8,489 nt of DNA from Bacteroides sp. UBA1317 (GCA_002307035.1 DBTL01000104.1:18713-27201); one strand, 5' to 3'; shown: positions 1 through 7,790, counted from the first letter of the stretch. The notes: generated from the sequence alone by a model not told the origin. Numbers and translations are program-made.

Positions 1-231
1 ACACGCTGATCTCGGACATTCAACACGCTGAAGTTATATCTTCTTCCCGCTGTAAGTTAATCGAAAAGTTGGGGCTGTCACGAAGCTTCTCAATAGCTGT
101 TCGCATTGTTAGTGCATCGAATGGTTGCATCTGTTGGCAGGTGAGCTATTTGATAAGGATCAGGTGAGCTTGTTCAAGCATGAACACGATTATTTCTACA
201 CTGCCAAATTTTGTGGTATAAAAAACAACTC
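1..231. other. Unidentified left-edge segment, possibly a decayed gene end
   Basis: I recognise no gene here. The segment is visibly richer in G+C (roughly 45% by eye) than the adjoining regulator gene. On the plus strand one frame is open from position 3 to a TGA at 165-167. A second frame is open from 113 to a TAG at 233-235 and ends in a protein-like string containing GELFDKDQVSLFKHEH. The two overlap between 113 and 164, so a single gene would need a frameshift there. The minus strand also has a short open stretch, with a peptide containing TAIEKLRDSPNF. None has a plausible start with enough length to call. A perfect 6-base inverted repeat, TGTTCA-AGCA-TGAACA (171-186), lacks a following T-run. 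The segment could be the end of a neighbouring gene, a remnant, or noncoding DNA. Confidence 0.3.
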
Positions 232-235
232 TTAG
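113..235 (+). pseudogene. Possible C-terminal remnant of an unidentified protein (40 codons)
   Basis: This plus-strand frame follows a TAG at 110-112 and runs 40 codons to a TAG at 233-235. Its product contains LLAGELFDKDQVSLF and ends near KFCGIKNNS, a composition that looks protein-like. There is no start codon at a sensible place. A different plus-strand frame is open upstream (3-164), which would fit a frameshifted gene entering from the left. Its stop codon interlocks with the stop of the converging regulator gene in the four bases TTAG (232-235). I do not recognise the family, and the reading may be chance. Confidence 0.2.
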
Positions 236-3200
236 TCTTCTTCTTTTTCATTCTTAAGATGATCTTCCATATATTCAGTTGGAGAGACTCCGTAAAGTTC
301 TTTGAAAGCCGTAGAAAAATAGCCTATATTGTTGAATCCTACTATGGCCGCAACTTCCGATATATTATGATGTTTTTGAGCTAAGACTGAGGCGGCTTGT
401 TTCAGTCTTATATTTCGGATGAAGTTTTGACTTGTTTGATTGGTCAATTCTTTAAGTTTTCGATGTAAATGAACTCTGCTAATACCAACTTCAGTTGTAA
501 TCATGTCGACGTTTAGATTTGGATTACTCAAATTGTTATTAATAACATTCACTATTTTCTCCAAAAGTTTATCATCTGGAGATTTTAGCGAAATCTTCTT
601 AATGTTTTTATCTTGTTGTTGCTGTCCATTGAAATTATTTTTTAGAATTTCTCTGTTAGATATAATGTTCTTTACGCTTTTCTGCAGAATGGCTATGTTA
701 AATGGCTTGACGATGTAGGCATCCGCTCCATTTTCTAATCCTTCTAATTGGTCCTTTTCGCTAGTTTTTGCCGTTAGTAAAATGACTGGAATATGGTTTG
801 TTGTTATGTTTTGTTTAACTTTATGGCAAAGTGATAAGCCGTCCATTTCAGGCATCATGATATCGCTGATAATTAAATCAGGGATTTTTGTTAATACGAT
901 ATTGAGTGCTTCTTTTCCGTTAGAGCTTTCAATGATGTGATATCCAGCAGACAATTCGTTGCAGATGTATTTACGTATTTCTTCATCATCTTCTACAACG
1001 AGGATTCTATTTTTACTTTTACGTGTTTTATTTTCTACTTTTTCATCTTCATAAGAGGGCATAACTGTCATTATATGCATTTTCTCATTCGCAGATTCTG
1101 CTTGCATTTCTTCTGATTTTAAATGCTCTTTGCCTGAAGGTATTTGAATAATAAAACGACAACCTTTTTTGTCTTTATTGTTTTCTACTCTAATGTTGCC
1201 ATGGTGCAATTCTACCAATGAATGGGTCAGGTGTAGACCAATCCCTGTGCCCACATTGGAATTATTAAGGTTGTTATTTATTTGATAAAAGCGTTCGAAT
1301 ATGCGACTTGTTTCATTTTCGGGAATGCTAATTCCATTGTCGGATATTATTATTTCTATATACCTCTGTAGTTCAGGTTTTATGGTATTTACATTCTCAC
1401 TTTTTTGTATCCAAATTTCAATTTCTCCTTTTTCTGAAGTAAATTTGAATGCATTGGATAATAAATTTAAAATGACTTTATCAAAGTTCTTTGGGTCTAT
1501 CCATCCACTGATGTTTTCAGTCTGAGGATTAAATTTTATCTCAATCTGTTTAATCTTGGCTTCATATTCGAAAGTTGAGAGTAAATCTTTAACAAAACTA
1601 ACGATATTGACTTCTTCGAATTTTAGAACCAACTGTCCCTTATCTATTTTTCGAATGTCCATTAATTGGTTAACTAGTCTGAGGATGCGTTCGGCATTTC
1701 GATATATTGTGTTGTAGGTAAGTTGACGTTCTCCATTCTTGTCTGTAGATATGAGCTTTTGTAAAGGACTAAGAATAAGTGTCATAGGAGTGCGTATCTC
1801 GTGTGATATATTGATGAAGAACTGTAGTTTAGCTTCGTTTATTTGTTCGGCGTGAATATGTTTTTGCATTTCGTTGCGAATTTGTTGGCGTTGACGAATT
1901 TGCTCTATAATAATATATATACTTAATGCGAATAAAATGAAATAGATTAATTTGGCCACTGTGGAGACATACCAAGCCGGGTATATTTTTATTAATATTT
2001 CTTTGGTGTTTGAATAGGTATTGTAATCTTTGGCTTTTACTTTGAAATGGTAGGTTCCGGGAGATAAGTTACTGAATGAAACTCGATTGATGCCTGGATG
2101 CAAAGTAACCCAACTATCACTGTTCATTGAATACATATAGGTGATGCGTTCCGGATTATCAAATTCTGTTGTAGAGAATTCAATGCTGAAAGAATTGTCT
2201 TTATGGCATAAACGAAATTTATCTGCTTCCATTACATCAGTATCGATTATATTATTACCGCCTGATAATTCTCCTTGTCTTACTGCTTTATCGTGTATAT
2301 AAAAGTCCGTTATTCTGATCTTTAGTGCTTTTACGGGATTGGTTATTTTTTTTGGATCAAAATAAGTAATGCCATCTATTCCACCAAAGTAAACATGTCC
2401 GTCTTTATCTGTGCATGCTGCACTTCTGCTAAATTCATTTCCTTGTAGACCGTCATTGGCATAGTAATTTTGGAATTGATTAGCCCCAGGAATTAATTTT
2501 GATATACCAAAGTTTGTGCTGATCCATAGATTGTTTAATTTATCGCCTTGCATACCATAAATAGTATTGCTAGTCAGCCCATTTTTGGTTGTATAATATG
2601 TCTCCTTTTGAGTTTTATGATTGATACAGATTAATCCTTCTAATGTTCCTGCCCAAATATTTCCAGCCTTATCTTCATAAAGTGAATAGATTACATTTCC
2701 AGGTAGTATTCTATTTCTTTTATAGGTTGTAGTGAAGTTTTTTTTATTAAGATCCAGACATCCCATACCATCGTAGGTGCCTATATAGAGCTGATTTTTT
2801 TTGGTATAGAGCAAACAATTAATCCATCCATTATGTAATATATTGCTGTCTTCTCTGTATTTTGTGCCGCTAACGCTATGATATGGAGTTATTTTGCCTG
2901 AGAGAATATTCATACAATAAAGATCGGATCCCATGGTACCAATCCATAGGTTCTTTTCAGAATCTTCGGCCAAACTATATATATTTATATCGTTGGTTCC
3001 ATTATTTGAGAGATTTGTTATGTATTGGCAATATCCAGTATTCCTATCTAGCTTAGCCATTCCCTGCATATAGGAGCCGATCCACAAATTCTTTTCACTA
3101 TCCTCAATTATACACATAATCGTTAGAGGGATATTTGAATTATTTTTGTTATAGTGAACATGTGTGTTTTTGATTAGATCAATGCCATAAATTCCATCAT

Positions 3201-4293
3201 TATCTGTGCCAACCCATAATACTCCTTGACTATCTTTGCATATTGACATAACACAATTGGAGCCAATGAAATTGTGAGTATTGGATTTGTTGCCAATATA
3301 ATTGAATTGATTAGTACTAGTTGGTAATAGCATAACTCCTTTTTGATAAATCCCCAACCAGAGATTATTCTTCTGATCTACAGCTATTGAGTGAATTTTA
3401 AATTTATCAAAGTTTGAAGTGTTTGTGTTGTAATCAGCTTCAGTTATTTCTTTCCTTTTAATATCGTAAATTTTCATTCCATCCCCGTCAGTTCCAATTA
3501 ATATTTTTTCATCTTTTGAAATGAGACTTTTTATAGATAGGTGAGAAGAATTAGGAACTTGTGCAAAAGCCTTGTTTTTATTGTTATATATAAAAAGACC
3601 TTTAGCCAAAGTTCCTACATAAATTGCATTATTGTTATCTTGAGTAATGCATGTTATATTATTCATTTTTTGCTCTTTCGTAAAGTATTGATTATATTTG
3701 TTTTTAGCATCAATGCATAGAAGTCCTGTGTTATTAGTAGATATCCATAGTTTTTTTTCCTTATCAACAAATAGGGCATTTATAAAATAAGCATTAATAG
3801 ACAGCTTCAATTGTTGAGCCTGTTTTTTTTTAGAGTCGAAGATAAACAATCCATGTCCCGTAGTACCTATTAGAATTTCTCCATTCTCTTTTTCTACAAT
3901 TGAAGTAACATGTGGTTTGATGGGTGATCCTTCCAATAAATACATTGGAATTTCAATGAATTTATCAGATCCTCTGTCATATAGTTGTAATCCACTTAAA
4001 TACCCTATGAATAAATTATTTCTTGTACTTTCATAGACTATTTGCACATAGTTATTTAATATGGAGTTAGGAATGTCTTTATCATGCTTATATATGACGA
4101 ATTTCGAGCCATCATATTTGTTTAGCCCATTTTCTGTAGCAATCCAAATTATCTCTTTCTTATCCTGATAGATCTGATTTATAAGGCTACTTGATAATTC
4201 ATTATTTACGGTAAATAGTCTGGTTGATTGCGGATAAATATTAGTTGTGAGTAATTCAATCACTAAAAATAGTAACAATAATTTTATTTTCAT
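232..4293 (-). CDS. Hybrid two-component system (HTCS) sensor-regulator of a polysaccharide utilization locus
   Basis: A 1353-residue one-protein signalling system, full length for the HTCS family. The order is: signal peptide (about 1-22); fourteen Reg_prop-type repeats (about 45-650, pattern LWIGT..GL..D), enough for two seven-bladed propellers; a Y_Y_Y domain (about 690-765); one membrane helix (about 775-797); a HisKA domain with phospho-acceptor His831 in NISHEIRTP; an ATPase domain with N-box Asn947 and G2 box GTGIG at 1015-1019; a receiver with acidic Glu1101, Asp1102 and Asp1103, phospho-acceptor Asp1144 in SDIMMPEMDG and Lys1196; and an AraC-type helix-turn-helix (about 1246-1346). 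By family knowledge the periplasmic part binds a glycan fragment, and the cytoplasmic part phosphorylates itself and activates the neighbouring transporter operon. One oddity is the G1 box, DNGISIP, with Ser989 where Gly is usual. The gene is divergent from the SusC-like gene. The ATG at 4293 directly precedes a hydrophobic leader. The ligand is unknown. Confidence 0.96.
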   Translation of the reverse strand: MKIKLLLLFLVIELLTTNIYPQSTRLFTVNNELSSSLINQIYQDKKEIIWIATENGLNKYDGSKFVIYKHDKDIPNSILNNYVQIVYESTRNNLFIGYLSGLQLYDRGSDKFIEIPMYLLEGSPIKPHVTSIVEKENGEILIGTTGHGLFIFDSKKKQAQQLKLSINAYFINALFVDKEKKLWISTNNTGLLCIDAKNKYNQYFTKEQKMNNITCITQDNNNAIYVGTLAKGLFIYNNKNKAFAQVPNSSHLSIKSLISKDEKILIGTDGDGMKIYDIKRKEITEADYNTNTSNFDKFKIHSIAVDQKNNLWLGIYQKGVMLLPTSTNQFNYIGNKSNTHNFIGSNCVMSICKDSQGVLWVGTDNDGIYGIDLIKNTHVHYNKNNSNIPLTIMCIIEDSEKNLWIGSYMQGMAKLDRNTGYCQYITNLSNNGTNDINIYSLAEDSEKNLWIGTMGSDLYCMNILSGKITPYHSVSGTKYREDSNILHNGWINCLLYTKKNQLYIGTYDGMGCLDLNKKNFTTTYKRNRILPGNVIYSLYEDKAGNIWAGTLEGLICINHKTQKETYYTTKNGLTSNTIYGMQGDKLNNLWISTNFGISKLIPGANQFQNYYANDGLQGNEFSRSAACTDKDGHVYFGGIDGITYFDPKKITNPVKALKIRITDFYIHDKAVRQGELSGGNNIIDTDVMEADKFRLCHKDNSFSIEFSTTEFDNPERITYMYSMNSDSWVTLHPGINRVSFSNLSPGTYHFKVKAKDYNTYSNTKEILIKIYPAWYVSTVAKLIYFILFALSIYIIIEQIRQRQQIRNEMQKHIHAEQINEAKLQFFINISHEIRTPMTLILSPLQKLISTDKNGERQLTYNTIYRNAERILRLVNQLMDIRKIDKGQLVLKFEEVNIVSFVKDLLSTFEYEAKIKQIEIKFNPQTENISGWIDPKNFDKVILNLLSNAFKFTSEKGEIEIWIQKSENVNTIKPELQRYIEIIISDNGISIPENETSRIFERFYQINNNLNNSNVGTGIGLHLTHSLVELHHGNIRVENNKDKKGCRFIIQIPSGKEHLKSEEMQAESANEKMHIMTVMPSYEDEKVENKTRKSKNRILVVEDDEEIRKYICNELSAGYHIIESSNGKEALNIVLTKIPDLIISDIMMPEMDGLSLCHKVKQNITTNHIPVILLTAKTSEKDQLEGLENGADAYIVKPFNIAILQKSVKNIISNREILKNNFNGQQQQDKNIKKISLKSPDDKLLEKIVNVINNNLSNPNLNVDMITTEVGISRVHLHRKLKELTNQTSQNFIRNIRLKQAASVLAQKHHNISEVAAIVGFNNIGYFSTAFKELYGVSPTEYMEDHLKNEKEED

Positions 4294-4335
4294 AACAGAT
4301 AGATGGTTAACAAAAGAATTAAATAGTTAGAAATA

Positions 4336-4343
4336 CAAAGTTA
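4336..4343 (-). promoter_or_regulatory. Candidate -7 element of the HTCS gene promoter
   Basis: Read on the minus strand the bases are TAACTTTG, a full match to the Bacteroides -7 consensus TAnnTTTG. Transcription would start near 4329, giving a leader of about 36 bases before the ATG at 4293. No good TTTG-type -33 element sits at the usual distance, since the minus strand there reads AAGAA. That suggests a weak or activator-dependent promoter. A motif this short can occur by chance in AT-rich DNA. Confidence 0.45.
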
Positions 4344-4370
4344 CAAAATTCCTACTAAGCTTCTTCTTGA

Positions 4371-4404
4371 AATGCTTGATAATTTAAAATGAATGACTGA
4401 TAAT
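4371..4404. promoter_or_regulatory. Pair of 21-base-spaced direct repeats, candidate operator on the HTCS side
   Basis: Two 13-base copies, AATGCTTGATAAT (4371-4383) and AATGACTGATAAT (4392-4404), are identical at 11 of 13 positions and start exactly 21 bases apart. This equals the centre-to-centre spacing of AraC half-sites at araI and places both copies on one face of the helix. The copies lie about 42-75 bases upstream of the start predicted for the regulator gene. They may serve autoregulation by the HTCS or bind another regulator. Their sequence differs from that of the triplet at 4500-4562. Confidence 0.45.
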
Positions 4405-4499
4405 CATCTAACTTATATATTTTATCAATTATAGAGATATTATACGATATTGCAATGGCAAAATTAAGCTTTTGAGGATGTTTTTGAATTGTTTTTTAA

Positions 4500-4562
4500 T
4501 GTAGTAACCTGCAGGAAAATGAATGTAACCAGAATGCAAGTAGATGTAACGTTTGGTTAATT
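4500..4562. promoter_or_regulatory. Three 21-base-spaced GTAAC direct repeats, candidate HTCS operator
   Basis: The core GTAAC occurs at 4504-4508, 4525-4529 and 4546-4550, exactly 21 bases apart each time. The first two cores extend to GTAACC and the last two are preceded by ATGTAAC. A weak fourth copy, GATAC, is at 4567-4571, in the same phase. AraC binds direct half-sites with 21-base spacing, and the regulator encoded next door ends in an AraC-type domain, so this array is the best candidate for its binding site. The last copy ends at about 34 bases before a start predicted from the TACTTTTG element, which resembles an activator contacting polymerase. Binding is inferred. Confidence 0.5.
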
Positions 4563-4581
4563 CTGTGATACTTTTTACTGT

Positions 4582-4610
4582 TACTTTTGAAAAACTAATC
4601 AGTATGTTTG
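4582..4610 (+). promoter_or_regulatory. Two candidate -7 elements of the susC-like operon promoter
   Basis: TACTTTTG (4582-4589) and TATGTTTG (4603-4610) both match the Bacteroides -7 consensus TAnnTTTG. They begin 21 bases apart. Transcription would start near 4596 or 4617, leaving a leader of about 123-144 bases before the ATG at 4740. Neither has a TTTG -33 element at the usual spacing: the nearest upstream TTTG is about 26 bases from the first, and about 13 from the second. Poor -33 elements fit a promoter that needs an activator bound at the repeats just upstream. The sequence does not show which one is used. Confidence 0.4.
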
Positions 4611-4614
4611 CATC

Positions 4615-4626
4615 TGTGAAATCACA
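4615..4626. promoter_or_regulatory. Perfect 12-base palindrome at the predicted start of the susC-like transcript
   Basis: TGTGA-AA-TCACA is a perfect inverted repeat with a 2-base centre, lying at or just after the predicted transcription starts. As RNA it could form only a weak 4-base-pair stem, so a dimeric protein site is the more natural reading. It resembles CRP half-sites, but the gap is 2 bases instead of 6. It may be chance. Confidence 0.2.
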
Positions 4627-4739
4627 AATTGTTGAACACCTTAAATATATGAACGAAGATGAAAACATAAATCTATCTCTACCTATTTTAATTTCTTTCT
4701 TGAGTTTGTTAATCATTATTTAATTAAATCCATAATTTT

Positions 4740-7700
4740 ATGAAACACACACATTATTACTTCAGGCCATTAGGTCTATTTATTCTATTATGCCTTATAC
4801 CTCTATGGGTGTTTGCGCAAAATATCACTGTGAAAGGAGTGGTTAAAGATGCTACTGGAGAACCAATTATCGGCGCCAGTGTTGTAGAAAAAGGCTCCAC
4901 AAACGGTATTATTACTGATTTGGACGGCAACTTTGCGTTGCATGTGCCAAAGAATGCTATACTTGTTATTTCTTTCGTTGGATATAAGGTACAAGAGATT
5001 CCGGTAAACGGAACTACTTTATTGCAAATAACTCTTAAAGATGATACAAAATTACTTGATGAAGTGGTGGTTGTAGGTTATGGCACTCAGAAAAAAGCCG
5101 ATTTATCATCTGCAATAGCTGTTTTGCCAGCCAAAGAGTTGAATAAGGTTCCCGGAGGATTGCAAGCAGGTTTGCAGAGTTCGGTAGCAGGTGTTCAAGT
5201 TACTAATGGAAGAATAAAAATTCGTGGTGTTGGTTCTATTAATAATACGGACCCTCTTTATGTTGTAGACGGCATGATTGGTGGCTCAGTACCAGACGAG
5301 TCAAACATTGGAAGTATTCAAATCTTGAAAGATGCAGCATCTTGTGCTATATATGGCGCTCGTGGTGCAAATGGTGTAATTGTTATTACGACAAAACGTG
5401 GAAACACCGGTGAGGTAAAGGTTGATTATGATGGATTTGCCGGTATGAAGAATCTGTCGCATGATATTGATAGGCTTAATGGACAAGAATTGGCCGAATT
5501 AGTAAATGAGGAATTGTGGAATGCCGGCAAAAGAGATGCGACTGATTATTTAGATGCATATAAAGATCCTGCTTCTATTGGTCAAGGATATGATATGTTC
5601 AATGCATTGAAGCGTACCGGCTTTTATCAGAAGCACAATCTCTCTATAAGTGGAGGTTCTGAGAATGCGAGTTTCAGAATAAATAGTCTCTATTCTACAG
5701 ATAAGCCAATCTTCATTAAAGAAGATACTAAAAACTGTGGTGTGCAATTTATTTCTGATTTTACGAAAGGTAAATTTAAATTTGGCGAAACAGTATCTAT
5801 TAAACGTACTAATCATGATTGGAGCGATAAAAACTTGCTAATTGCTTTGAAATGGGCTCCAACTTTACCTTTATATGATGATACTAGTTCTACTGGATAT
5901 GCGGGGGCTGGAAATGGTACAGACTGTGCAAATTCTTTAGCACAAGCACATTTGAATTGGAATAAAGGTGAAACGACTTCTATTAATGGTAATGCTTGGG
6001 CAACTTATGAAATCATGCCAGGATTAAAATATAAGTTTAATATGGGAGTTGATATGTATCGATATATGGTTCAGAATTATGAGGCAGAGTATTCAATTCC
6101 ATATCAGAACCATTCACCTGATTCATATTCGATGTCAAGTTATAAGACTAATCGATTTTTATATGAAAACACTCTTTCTTATGATAAAGTCATTGGTAAG
6201 CACAATCTAAATGTATTATTGGGAGTTACTTCCGAGGAAACAAAAAGTCTAAGTGTGACTGCTGGGGCACGTGCTATGCCAAGTGAAGATATTCTTATTC
6301 TTGGTGCGACTCAAGATGATGATTCAAAATCAGTAGGTTCTTCTGTTGGTAATGAAGCTATGTTTTCTATGTTAGGAAGGATTAATTATAATTTTGATAG
6401 CAAGTATTTGCTTACATTTAATTTCAGACGAGATGGTTCTTCTAAATTTAGCAAGAGCAATCGTTATGGTAATTTCCCATCTTTGTCAGCTGCATGGAGA
6501 GTCAGTCAGGAAAACTTCATGAAAACTCTTCCATTTATTAGTGATTTGAAGTTACGTGCAAGTTGGGGAATGTTAGGTAATTCTAATATCGATTCTTACC
6601 AGTATCAGAGCACTGTTGCTTTCAGCGGTATTTGGTATTATTTGAATAATACTAAAAATTCTGGTGGACTTGCTACTACGCCATCTAATCCTGATATCAA
6701 ATGGGAAAGCCAATACTCCACAGATTTTGGTTTGGACTTATCTTTATTTGATAATCAATTGTCATTTGTTGTTGATTATTATTACAAGAAGACGTCTGAC
6801 ATGTTAGTGGAAGTACCAATTTCATACGCAGCAGGTTTTAGTGATAATAAACCCACACTTAATGCCGGAAGTATTGAAAATAAGGGACTTGAATTTGCTG
6901 TCACATACAGGAAATCAGTTGGCAAGATCGATTATTCTGTATCAGCTAATATTTCTACAGTAAAGAATGAGGTACTTAGTATTGGGTCTAATAATGAAAT
7001 TGTGGCAGGTAATGGGATCTCTAAAACAGCAGTTGGCAGATCTATTGGAGAATTTTGGGGGTATGTGACAAACGGATTGTATCGTACCCAAGAAGAATTG
7101 GATGCAGATAAAGCTTTTGCACCTAATGCATCATTGGGTGACGTACGCTTTGTTGATAGAGATGATGATGGAGTTGCAGACCAAGATTATATTGGTAATC
7201 CAATTCCTAAATTTAGTTATGGATTGAGTGCTGATATAAGTTATAAAGCATCTTGTGGAACATTCGATATGGCTATGATCTGGCAAGGTTCTCATGGTAA
7301 CGATATCTATAATAAGACCCGTTATTTTGGTGAAGGAATGTATCATTATTATAACTGTTTCGCAAGTACATTAGATCGTTATCGTGCAGAAGAATTAGTT
7401 TTTGTAAATCCAATTTCTGGGTTAACAACTATTTATCCTAAGAATACGGACACTGATATGCCGAGAGCTGTTATGGGTGATCCAAATCAAAATATGCGTA
7501 ATTCAGACCGCTATGTTGAAGATGGATCTTATTTGAGATTGAAAGCGTTGACGATAGGCTACACTCTTCCTCGGAGTTTAACTAATAAATTGCATATTGA
7601 CAATTTAAGAGTCTATTTTGGCGGAAAGAACTTACTAACCTTTACCAAATACAATGGTTTCGATCCAGAAGTAGGTGATCAGGATACAAGTGGAACCAAC

Positions 7701-7790
7701 CTGACAAGAGGTGTTGATGGCTCTACTTCATGGGATCTTACATTCCCAAATTCCAGAGAATATTTTATGGGCGTTCAATTAGCGTTTTAA
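4740..7790 (+). CDS. SusC-like TonB-dependent outer-membrane glycan transporter
   Basis: A complete protein of 1016 residues, typical of SusC/RagA transporters. It shows a signal peptide (about 1-26, cleavage likely before Gln27); a carboxypeptidase-regulatory-like beta domain (about 29-100); the family signature LLDEVVVVGYGTQKK (105 on), which includes the TonB-box region; a plug with IRGVGSINNTDPLYVVDG (161 on); barrel motifs such as DGSSKFSKSNRYG; a calcium-loop-like DRDDDG (806-811); and a C-terminal beta-signal ending in Phe. There is no N-terminal STN domain, which fits control by the divergent HTCS rather than by a sigma/anti-sigma pair. By family knowledge it forms the pore under a SusD lid and imports oligosaccharides with energy from TonB-ExbBD. 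The plug is shorter than usual between VQVT and IKIRG. No Shine-Dalgarno sequence is seen, as is common in this phylum. The substrate is unknown. Confidence 0.96.
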   Translation: MKHTHYYFRPLGLFILLCLIPLWVFAQNITVKGVVKDATGEPIIGASVVEKGSTNGIITDLDGNFALHVPKNAILVISFVGYKVQEIPVNGTTLLQITLKDDTKLLDEVVVVGYGTQKKADLSSAIAVLPAKELNKVPGGLQAGLQSSVAGVQVTNGRIKIRGVGSINNTDPLYVVDGMIGGSVPDESNIGSIQILKDAASCAIYGARGANGVIVITTKRGNTGEVKVDYDGFAGMKNLSHDIDRLNGQELAELVNEELWNAGKRDATDYLDAYKDPASIGQGYDMFNALKRTGFYQKHNLSISGGSENASFRINSLYSTDKPIFIKEDTKNCGVQFISDFTKGKFKFGETVSIKRTNHDWSDKNLLIALKWAPTLPLYDDTSSTGYAGAGNGTDCANSLAQAHLNWNKGETTSINGNAWATYEIMPGLKYKFNMGVDMYRYMVQNYEAEYSIPYQNHSPDSYSMSSYKTNRFLYENTLSYDKVIGKHNLNVLLGVTSEETKSLSVTAGARAMPSEDILILGATQDDDSKSVGSSVGNEAMFSMLGRINYNFDSKYLLTFNFRRDGSSKFSKSNRYGNFPSLSAAWRVSQENFMKTLPFISDLKLRASWGMLGNSNIDSYQYQSTVAFSGIWYYLNNTKNSGGLATTPSNPDIKWESQYSTDFGLDLSLFDNQLSFVVDYYYKKTSDMLVEVPISYAAGFSDNKPTLNAGSIENKGLEFAVTYRKSVGKIDYSVSANISTVKNEVLSIGSNNEIVAGNGISKTAVGRSIGEFWGYVTNGLYRTQEELDADKAFAPNASLGDVRFVDRDDDGVADQDYIGNPIPKFSYGLSADISYKASCGTFDMAMIWQGSHGNDIYNKTRYFGEGMYHYYNCFASTLDRYRAEELVFVNPISGLTTIYPKNTDTDMPRAVMGDPNQNMRNSDRYVEDGSYLRLKALTIGYTLPRSLTNKLHIDNLRVYFGGKNLLTFTKYNGFDPEVGDQDTSGTNLTRGVDGSTSWDLTFPNSREYFMGVQLAF

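Larger units (their letters stand above)
4294..4739. other. Divergent intergenic control region between the HTCS and SusC-like genes
   Basis: This AT-rich stretch of 446 bases separates two divergent genes and must hold both promoters. It contains a TAnnTTTG match facing the regulator gene, two TAnnTTTG matches facing the transporter gene, a pair and a triplet of 21-base-spaced direct repeats, and a 12-base palindrome. Each is listed separately. A 95-codon minus-strand frame (4429-4716) crosses it, but it has no recognisable domain and overlaps the regulatory elements, so I treat it as chance. About 120-145 bases of probable leader RNA precede the SusC-like start. I see no strong hairpin, riboswitch or terminator in that leader. 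Confidence 0.75.

Noticed and set aside
171..186. Inverted repeat TGTTCA-AGCA-TGAACA as a terminator for the HTCS gene
   Set aside because: The stem is short and has no T-run after it on either strand, so it does not meet the pattern of an intrinsic terminator.
219..232. T-rich run just after the HTCS stop (minus strand) as an intrinsic terminator
   Set aside because: No GC-rich stem precedes the run.
503..1525. Plus-strand open frames at 503-718 and 1301-1525
   Set aside because: They lie opposite the conserved receiver/AraC linker and kinase domains of the HTCS gene and have hydrophobic, unconserved products; antisense shadows.
4615..4626. Classical CRP site
   Set aside because: TGTGA and TCACA are present but only 2 bases apart, whereas CRP sites have a 6-base gap; kept only as an unassigned palindrome.
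4429..4716. 95-codon minus-strand open frame inside the divergent control region
   Set aside because: No recognisable domain, a low-complexity basic and aromatic composition typical of AT-rich noncoding DNA, and overlap with the candidate promoters and repeats.
4803..7346. Minus-strand open frames within the SusC-like gene (4803-4994, 5301-5486, 5550-5816, 7131-7346)
   Set aside because: All are antisense to well-conserved SusC motifs and show no domain of their own.
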